Source of the DNA: Strigamia acuminata
Taxonomy: Eukaryota; Arthropoda; Chilopoda; Geophilomorpha; Linotaeniidae
Length of the DNA stretch: 64,000 nucleotides
NCBI GenBank assembly: GCA_949358305.1
Contig: OX442320.1
Span: 2,110,501 to 2,174,500, forward strand
Reading direction: 5' to 3'
Made by a program: the position numbers and the translations under genes. Of the stretch, positions 57,822-64,000 are shown in pieces. The notes beneath the pieces were generated by a model, which was not told the DNA's origin, did no database searches, and saw nothing but the letters and a program-made list of their open reading frames with translations. Every line of letters begins with the position of its first letter. The stretch's first letter is position 1.

Positions 57822-59881
57822 CTATCGCAAACTACTGTAAAAATGTTGACATAAATATCGAATGCGGGCGGGCGAGAAAAATTTTGTGAAGATGTCCGCA
57901 GGGTTTAATTCACCTGAAACTTTCCTCAAAACAAAAACACCCTCATTTAGCCAATCCCGCAGGAAAAAGAATTTCACGTCAATGTGCTTTGTCCTCCGAT
58001 TCTCTATATCGTTGCGGGTGAAAAAAATCGTCGACAGAGAATCAGAGAACATGGTTGGGGCCGGAAGTTGAAAAATCCGGGTCCGCTCAATCGCACCATG
58101 AAGCCAGACAATTTCCTTTGCACCGTCCAAAAGCGCTAGGAATTCCGCTTCCATAATGGACAAGGCGCAATAGCGTTGCTTACAGCAACCCCAGGAAATG
58201 GGAACCCCGAACACCGAAATTGTATAACCTCCGAAGCTCTTTCTTGTATCTCGATCTGAGATCCAAGAAGCATCGGAGTGCCCTGATAGAATATCTCCAG
58301 TGACCGCGGAAAGCTGAATTGAATATTCCCGCGTATTCTTCACATACTGGAGGATCTGTAGCAAAAGGGCCACGTGCCTTCCAGTAAAGCACGTGTTATA
58401 TTGTGACATAAGGATAACTGGAAAGAGGATATCGGGACGCGTTCGAGAAGCTAGAAAGAGCAGAGACCCAATGAGAGACCGATATGGGAATTCATCATCC
58501 CTCAAAACACGTTCACCATCTCTAGCACAATTGACCATCGTGCCAACGGTAATCGGGACTTTGCACAAATGCTCGGAGGAAATTCCGTAGTCTTCAGCAA
58601 TCTTATCAATGTAATCGCGCTGATGGATGCAGATTTTACCACCATTGCGATCAAATTGGACGCCCAACAACTTCGATACCGGACCCAAATCTGTTATCGT
58701 GAAAATTGCACGAAGGGCCTTAACAGTTCGATCACGCGGATCTTGTCCTTTGGTGAAAAGTACCATGTCATCAACATAAACAAGGATGACAGCATCATAA
58801 GTGTTGGAAATAAATACGCCATTAATCCCAAGAAGCTTGTGGAAATTAATCCCTAGCAAAGCCTCAACTAGGCGGAAATTCCATTGCCGTCCGCTCTGAT
58901 GAAGGCCGTAAAGGGCCTTATGAAGCCTCCATACCTTACCGGCATTCTGAGGAGTTTCCCAGCCCTTAGGAATTCTCATGAAGATAGCTTCATCTAAGTT
59001 GCCATATAAATAAGCACCCTTGACATCGAGATGTGCATCTAGCCAGCCTAAAACGACTACTAGAAGCACGAAAAACAGGCGTATAAGCACATAGTTAACC
59101 ACGGGACTGAAAACCTCGGAATAGTCAACTCCGAACTTTTGGCTAAAGCCCTGGGCAACCAACATCGCTCTAAAACGGCGCACGACGCCTTCTGCATCGC
59201 GCTTGATGTAGTAAACCCATTTATTCCCCACAATGTTCACATTAGAAGGAGGTTTCTCAACCTCTTCGTAAACACCTCGCTCACGGAAGAGTGAAAGCTC
59301 TTCCTCCATGGCTTTCTGCCAATGGACACGGTCGGGACTTGCAATAGCTTCCTTATAGGTGCGAGGAACCTGGGCAAATAAGGAGTGCGCGTACCGTGGT
59401 GTAGCAGAATAGCAATCCCCTAATGCTTCATCTTCTGAAGCCGTAGGACTAGGAAGAGGAAAAGCAGTTGGATCTGCCGGAGGGGGATCAACCGTGCAAA
59501 CAGGCACGTTCCGGGTGCAAAAGTCAAAATTATCCCGGTCATATGCTAATCGATGATCTGCGCAATATTGCGCAACGTCAACATGACTCCGTAATCTGGT
59601 ATGATCCGGGGGATAAAAATACACATCAGTGTTTCCCATAGTCGCACCAGACTGCCGAATCACCTCAGAGCGAGGTTTGGGGCACTTGTTCGCATAGTGT
59701 CCCATTTCCTTGCAATTAAAGCACTGAATTTGTGACAAGGGCTTGAAAACTCTCGTCGGTGCACTCGAAGACGAACTCGCTGACTGTAAACTAGTCGATG
59801 ACCCCGAATCTGCATTCTTCATCTTCAAACGATTAAATTCGGAGAGAAGATGGTGTTGGGTTGCAAACCCATTTTGTAGTG
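57822..59881 (-). CDS. Copia element 1: gag zinc knuckle joined to RT-RNase H
   Basis: A 668-codon frame (57822-59828), with plausible coding extending a further 17 codons upstream. Residues 36-49 are a gag knuckle (C36-x2-C39-x4-H44-x4-C49). Residues 70-150 are the linker usually found between integrase and reverse transcriptase. From about 160 the copia reverse transcriptase begins; its catalytic aspartates are in HLDVKGAYLYG (D268) and YVDD (351-354). RNase H follows (D519, E560 area), and the frame ends with the NRRTKHIDVKFFFLRD and NPADIFTK motifs. A normal copia polyprotein is about twice as long. Gag N terminus, protease (DTGA) and integrase (HHCC, DD35E) are missing while the frame stays open: an internal deletion preserving frame. 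It is not autonomous. The 5' part is cut off next to element 2. Confidence 0.93.
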
Positions 59882-59897
59882 CTTAAATATTTGTTCC

Positions 59898-60330
59898 TGT
59901 GTTACGTGATTTATTGGTTACACAATTTCCGAGTATGTGTAACAAGTGTGTTGTAAATTAATGTCCCGATCCAGTGTTCAACCGATAATGATTTTTATCA
60001 ATGCTTGTTATGTACCGCGGTTGAATATTCTCTCCTTTACAGCACACGTCCCTGATGTCGTCTGCTTGAAAAAGCGATTTGTGTTTTATCCTTTTTCCTT
60101 GGTTTATCGATTATTAATGTCGGTGTTTTTACTTGCGATTGTAAAGGACAAATCATTGGAAACTTGACAATGATTTATCCTATGTTGTTTGAGAGGGCAA
60201 ATAGCCTCTAACCGTGTATCACCTGATATTCTCACGAATAAAAGATGGCGCACGCATGTCGGTTTCGCGCACCGTTTCAACTGATGTTTCTTTTGATTTC
60301 GTTTGCAGAATTGCCGGGAATAACCTCACA
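59898..60330 (+). repeat. 5' LTR of copia element 2
   Basis: The right border is fixed by the primer site two bases downstream and ends CCTCACA. TGTGTTACG at 59898 is the best start because TGTG pairs with the terminal CACA. A polyadenylation-type signal AATAAAAG lies at about 60238. The 3' LTR is outside the window, so the left border (433 bp) is an inference. Confidence 0.6.
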
Positions 60331-60332
60331 AG

Positions 60333-60346
60333 TGGTAGCAGAGGCT
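60333..60346 (+). other. Primer binding site for initiator tRNA-Met
   Basis: TGGTAGCAGAGG is the complement of the 3' end, including CCA, of animal initiator tRNA-Met, the primer used by many copia elements. It starts two bases after the LTR end. Confidence 0.85.
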
Positions 60347-61520
60347 GTGCGACGATAAGGCCAGCAGTTTTTGGGAGTTTTCCGGAACATTTCGAGACGA
60401 AACGAGTGCAGGACGTCGGCCGAGGTCGTTGCAGACACGAATCGCCGGCGACGTGCGAAATAACTTCGCCAACTTTTTCAAATCGTCGGGATTGTGTGTG
60501 CGGACAGTACAACGGACTATTACGACAGTAAGCAGTGTCGAAATATTTATTTTCAGTGCGAAATAAGCACTTTTCCACGCCGTTACGAAGCAAATTTTCT
60601 TCGGCGGCCATTTTGGATTCGGCAGTGCAGCCGACGTAGCAACGACGTGTTTTCGGGCCGATACACGCCTAGACGCCAGCTTTTTGCCGAGACGACGATT
60701 ATTCTCGCCGAAACAACGAGAATCAACGTCGATACGACGCATTTTCGCCCCGAATCAGGCGAAAATTACCGAAAACGATCGGAAATCAGCAGTGGATCGC
60801 CGGTGGAGAACAAATCCTCACCAGCGGCCATTTTTGTTTGGATTTTCATCGCCGTCGACGGTGGAAACCAATTTCGAGTGTCTCTGTACGCATAAGTCTG
60901 CGTACACGACAATATTTGACCGGAAAAGCCGTGTTTTGCACCCCGGAGTGCTACACGAAGGCGCGGATGGGCGCGACGACGATTTTGGATCGTTTTTCCC
61001 CGCTTTGCACGGACGTGTGCGAGCGGTAGCGCGTCAGCCCCATTTCCGCGCACCGATAACGTCTAAACAACGTTCTACGCTGGACGGAAGCGATTGCGAC
61101 GATCGGATCCCGCAATCCGCCCATCTTAACAACGCAAAAGTGTATTTACCATTTTGTCGTGAAACTCTGTTACATTTAAGTTTTTGTTCGGGTTTCCCTC
61201 TTAGTATCGGTGCCACCCTACGTCCAGTCGGGCACGTGGCACTGTATTCTTGTCTGGGCTTGTTCACGGCCACCCAACCGATCCCGCGACCCCAGGTGGT
61301 CGGACGGAAGAGTTGGGGAACGACCAGTCAAGGTTTGATCGCCGCTCTTATAGCGGTTTGCCCACGGGTGGAATTGTTTTTTTTTTCGCCTTCATTTTTG
61401 GTGGGTGACAAGTGTGCACTGTGTGATTTGATTCTAGTGAAGTGTTTTGTGCGGAATAATTTCCGAATTTAGTGATTTTTTCGTGCATCCTTCATTATTA
61501 TTGTGCATTGTGTCGTCGTG
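60347..61520 (+). other. Long untranslated leader of copia element 2
   Basis: About 1.17 kb lies between the primer site and the gag start. It is GC- and CpG-richer than the surroundings, with many CGACGA and CGAAAC-type repeats. One plus-strand frame is open for 262 codons from 60684 to 61472 but begins at a TTG; shorter frames overlap it on both strands. It has no recognised domain. It may be packaging or translational control sequence, or a coincidental frame in GC-rich DNA. Confidence 0.6.
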
Positions 61521-64000
61521 ATGTCAAAACACGACGACTATAAGGATATTAAGAAACTTGACGGCACGAACTATGCTACGTGGTCGGTGCAGGTTCAGCT
61601 GCTCCTCAAATACAACGGTGTTTGGGGTCACGTGGATGGCACGGAGAAACAACCGCCTGACACCGCCACAGCCAAGGAGAAAAGAGACTTCAAAGTCCGG
61701 GAGGACAAAGCCATGTCAACCCTTTGCATGAGCTGCGCGGAACCTCAGCAAGTTATTGCCGTCTCTTGTCCCACTGCTGCAAAAGTCTGGGAAGCGTTAA
61801 AAAACGCTTATCAACCGACGACGAGGGCACGCCGCGCTCGACTGCGCCGTGACTTTTTGAACATGAAAATGTTAGAAGGCGAGGAAATGCTCGTTTTCAC
61901 GGGGCGAGTCGATCGGAAGGTCACGGAATTAAAAGACGTGAAAATCGACGTCTCCGACGAGTTCCACGCTTTCCAGTATTTGGACCACTTACCCCCACAA
62001 TATGAGAACATTAAACAGACAGCGTATCATTGGGAAGATGCTGACTTCACGGCTAAAAACGTGAAAGAGAGGTTGCTTGGCGAATACAATCGCCTTTACG
62101 AATCAAGCAACGAATTCGGTGTCCTAACTCAACAAATGGACAATACTGCATTATTTGCCAAGCAAAAATGGAAACCACGTGGGAAACCTTCAACAGCTAC
62201 TGGGCCCTCACGGGGCACTTGTTTTAATTGTGGAGGGACGGGTCACTTCGCTAGAGAGTGCCCGTCGCCTCCAAAACAGCAAGGAGCTTTTGGGACTTTT
62301 CCTGCCGCTGCTGGTTCGCCGGCCCAATTAAATCGAGGAAGTGGACGTGGCAGGGGCCGTGGAAAAGGGCAACAGAGAGCAAATCTCACACAGCTGGACC
62401 CGTATGCGGATGAGCCCCACACTTTATACTCGGCAGTATTGGAGGAAAAACCTGCACAGCCATTATCCCTTGTGTCGCACGGCAATTGTGATTCTCAATG
62501 GTACGTGGACACAGGGGCGACCGACCATTTCTCTTTCAACCGGAGTTGGTTCTCGGACTTTAGACCGCTGTCTAACTTCAGCGTACAACAAGGTGAAGGC
62601 AAATCGAAAATCGAAGGAGTCGGCAATGTTGTCATCACCACGCTTTATGGAACCCGACATAGGGACATTACTTTGAAGAATGTTTTCTTCGCACCCAATT
62701 TTCGGAAGAATCTCATCTCACTTGGACGCACCGATGAGGCTGGGATGTGCACATTTGTCAAAAATGGGGAAATGTTTATTTATAAAGATAAGATCGAGGA
62801 ACCATCGATTACGGCAGTTCGAACTTCGAATAGATTGTATAAAGTTAACTGTCGTATCGAGGTTGGGAATGTAAACACAGCTGCATTAACTGCGCAACAG
62901 AATGCGGCTGCTGTCCTCGACTTGATCAAATCATCTGTAAAGGATGAAAGATTTGTGCAACCGTTACTAACCATTTTAGACTATAAGAACGCATTACTAA
63001 AAAGTTTGAGTAAGTCGGATAAAGGGACGTCCGCAGCTAATTTGAGTGCGCAAGTGAGCGAGAAAACGTCAGCGCCTGCGGCGATTAATTTACCGAAAGC
63101 GGGGAATGAGGTTCAGACACCTCCTGTGAATATTCCCCAAGCTAATGCGACAGCGAAAGCTAACGGCGGAAACGCCGATGATGTGAAAGTTAGAAACCAG
63201 GAGCGGCCCCAAACCATGGACACATGGCATTCGAGGATGGGCCATCTCAATGCTAAAGGCATTTCAAAATTAGAAAAGTCTGATGACGTATTTGGAATTA
63301 ACCTGTCCACTAAGGAATTGTCTACCTGTGACGCATGTGCAACCGCCAAAAGCACGAGAGCAAGCTTTCCCCCTATAGTTGCGATTTCAACCAAAGGGAT
63401 TTTAGACATTGTACACATGGATGTCTGGGGGAAATCACAGGGTCCTTCCTTAGGTGGGGCTAATTACTATTTTATTCTCGTGGACGACTATTCACGGTAT
63501 ATGTGGATAATTATGATGAAAACCAAAGGGGAGGTTTTGGGTCATTTCAAACGATGGCTAACTGAAGTGGAAAGAACGACTTCTAAGAAAGTCAAATGTA
63601 TTAAGACTGATAATGGCGGGGAATTTATTTCTCGGGATTGGGACACTTACGCTTCCAAGATAGGATTAAAATGCATTCGAACAAATGCATATTCTCCGGA
63701 AATGAATTCCGTGGCTGAAAGGGCCAACCGTACAATTATTAGCGGGGTGAGGGCTTTGATGCTCGAGAACAGTTTCCCCTATCCCCTTTGGGCTGAATTG
63801 GCGACTTCCATCGTCTACTTAAAGAATAGGTTTCCTCACCAGGGGATTGAAGGCAAAACACCTTACTCGATATTTTTCAATAAGAAACTATCTTTACGAC
63901 ACATTAAATGCATTGGGTCGAAGACTTTTGTTCATGTTCCATCCCAGACTCGCAAAAGCAAATTGGAGGGTAGGGCATGGGCAGGAGCATTGGTTGGCTA
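61521..64000 (+). CDS. Copia element 2 gag-pol polyprotein (cut by window end)
   Basis: From ATG at 61521 the frame stays open for 826 codons to the window edge. Residues about 1-200 are a copia-type gag (KLDGTNYATWSVQVQLLLKY near the start). A CCHC knuckle lies at C234, C237, H242, C247. A glycine/arginine-rich linker follows, then the protease with YVDTGATDHF (D330). The pre-integrase zinc site is H570, H574, C603, C606. The integrase core is in order D634 (HMDVWG), D697 (KTDNGGEF) and E733 (SVAERANRT), the exact 35-residue spacing of DD35E. Reverse transcriptase should follow outside the window. No stop or frameshift was found, so this copy is probably young. Gag and pol share a single frame, as in Drosophila copia. 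Confidence 0.95.
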   Translation, partial: MSKHDDYKDIKKLDGTNYATWSVQVQLLLKYNGVWGHVDGTEKQPPDTATAKEKRDFKVREDKAMSTLCMSCAEPQQVIAVSCPTAAKVWEALKNAYQPTTRARRARLRRDFLNMKMLEGEEMLVFTGRVDRKVTELKDVKIDVSDEFHAFQYLDHLPPQYENIKQTAYHWEDADFTAKNVKERLLGEYNRLYESSNEFGVLTQQMDNTALFAKQKWKPRGKPSTATGPSRGTCFNCGGTGHFARECPSPPKQQGAFGTFPAAAGSPAQLNRGSGRGRGRGKGQQRANLTQLDPYADEPHTLYSAVLEEKPAQPLSLVSHGNCDSQWYVDTGATDHFSFNRSWFSDFRPLSNFSVQQGEGKSKIEGVGNVVITTLYGTRHRDITLKNVFFAPNFRKNLISLGRTDEAGMCTFVKNGEMFIYKDKIEEPSITAVRTSNRLYKVNCRIEVGNVNTAALTAQQNAAAVLDLIKSSVKDERFVQPLLTILDYKNALLKSLSKSDKGTSAANLSAQVSEKTSAPAAINLPKAGNEVQTPPVNIPQANATAKANGGNADDVKVRNQERPQTMDTWHSRMGHLNAKGISKLEKSDDVFGINLSTKELSTCDACATAKSTRASFPPIVAISTKGILDIVHMDVWGKSQGPSLGGANYYFILVDDYSRYMWIIMMKTKGEVLGHFKRWLTEVERTTSKKVKCIKTDNGGEFISRDWDTYASKIGLKCIRTNAYSPEMNSVAERANRTIISGVRALMLENSFPYPLWAELATSIVYLKNRFPHQGIEGKTPYSIFFNKKLSLRHIKCIGSKTFVHVPSQTRKSKLEGRAWAGALVG

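Noticed and set aside
60219-61273. Minus-strand frames of 79-138 codons opposite the copia leader
   Set aside because: GC-rich leader sequence keeps many frames open; no motif, opposite to the element's transcription.

Overview
The window looks like a piece of a large, AT-rich, repeat-laden animal nuclear genome, most likely an arthropod. The clues are spliced exons with GT/AG borders, a protein family best known from the Drosophila gene CG3556, two U4 spliceosomal RNA genes, Tc1/mariner, hAT-like and THAP-type DNA elements, and Ty1/copia elements with an initiator-tRNA-Met primer site. Almost none of the short open frames in the first 50 kb look like genes. The 200-base run of N at 6665-6864 is a scaffold gap.

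Layout. 1-46 kb: no convincing host exon. This part is a mosaic of short non-autonomous DNA elements recognised by their terminal inverted repeats (TIRs). At least ten families are visible, several with two or more copies. One family, with ends TATACTCTG, has five divergent members between 12.2 and 20.6 kb. There is a clean nested insertion at 33.7-34.7 kb, where a hAT-like element with a perfect 8-bp target duplication splits an older element; the unsplit relative sits at 19.06-19.45 kb. Minisatellites of 30, 14 and 20 bp lie at 1.6, 21.4 and 28.8 kb.

46.0-50.2 kb: a decayed Tc1-like transposon flanked by TA. It is interrupted by a second element carrying a THAP-like zinc-finger fragment, a captured fragment resembling the C-terminal domain of the inner nuclear membrane protein MAN1/LEMD3, and a GC-rich inverted repeat. 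A 944-bp tandem duplication then copied part of the composite.

51.0-56.6 kb: the one clear host protein gene, three consecutive internal exons of a CG3556-like (transcobalamin/intrinsic-factor-type) protein on the plus strand. Its 4.35-kb intron holds two tandem U4 snRNA genes on the same strand, with a shared upstream promoter block. The gene's 5' exons and the exons after 56.6 kb were not found.

57.4-64.0 kb: two Ty1/copia retrotransposons, head to head. The minus-strand one keeps a 3' LTR and a 668-codon frame that joins a gag zinc knuckle directly to reverse transcriptase/RNase H, lacking protease and integrase. The plus-strand one has a 5' LTR, a primer binding site, a 1.2-kb leader and a gag-pol frame open for 826 codons, with intact zinc knuckle, protease and integrase signatures, running off the window end.
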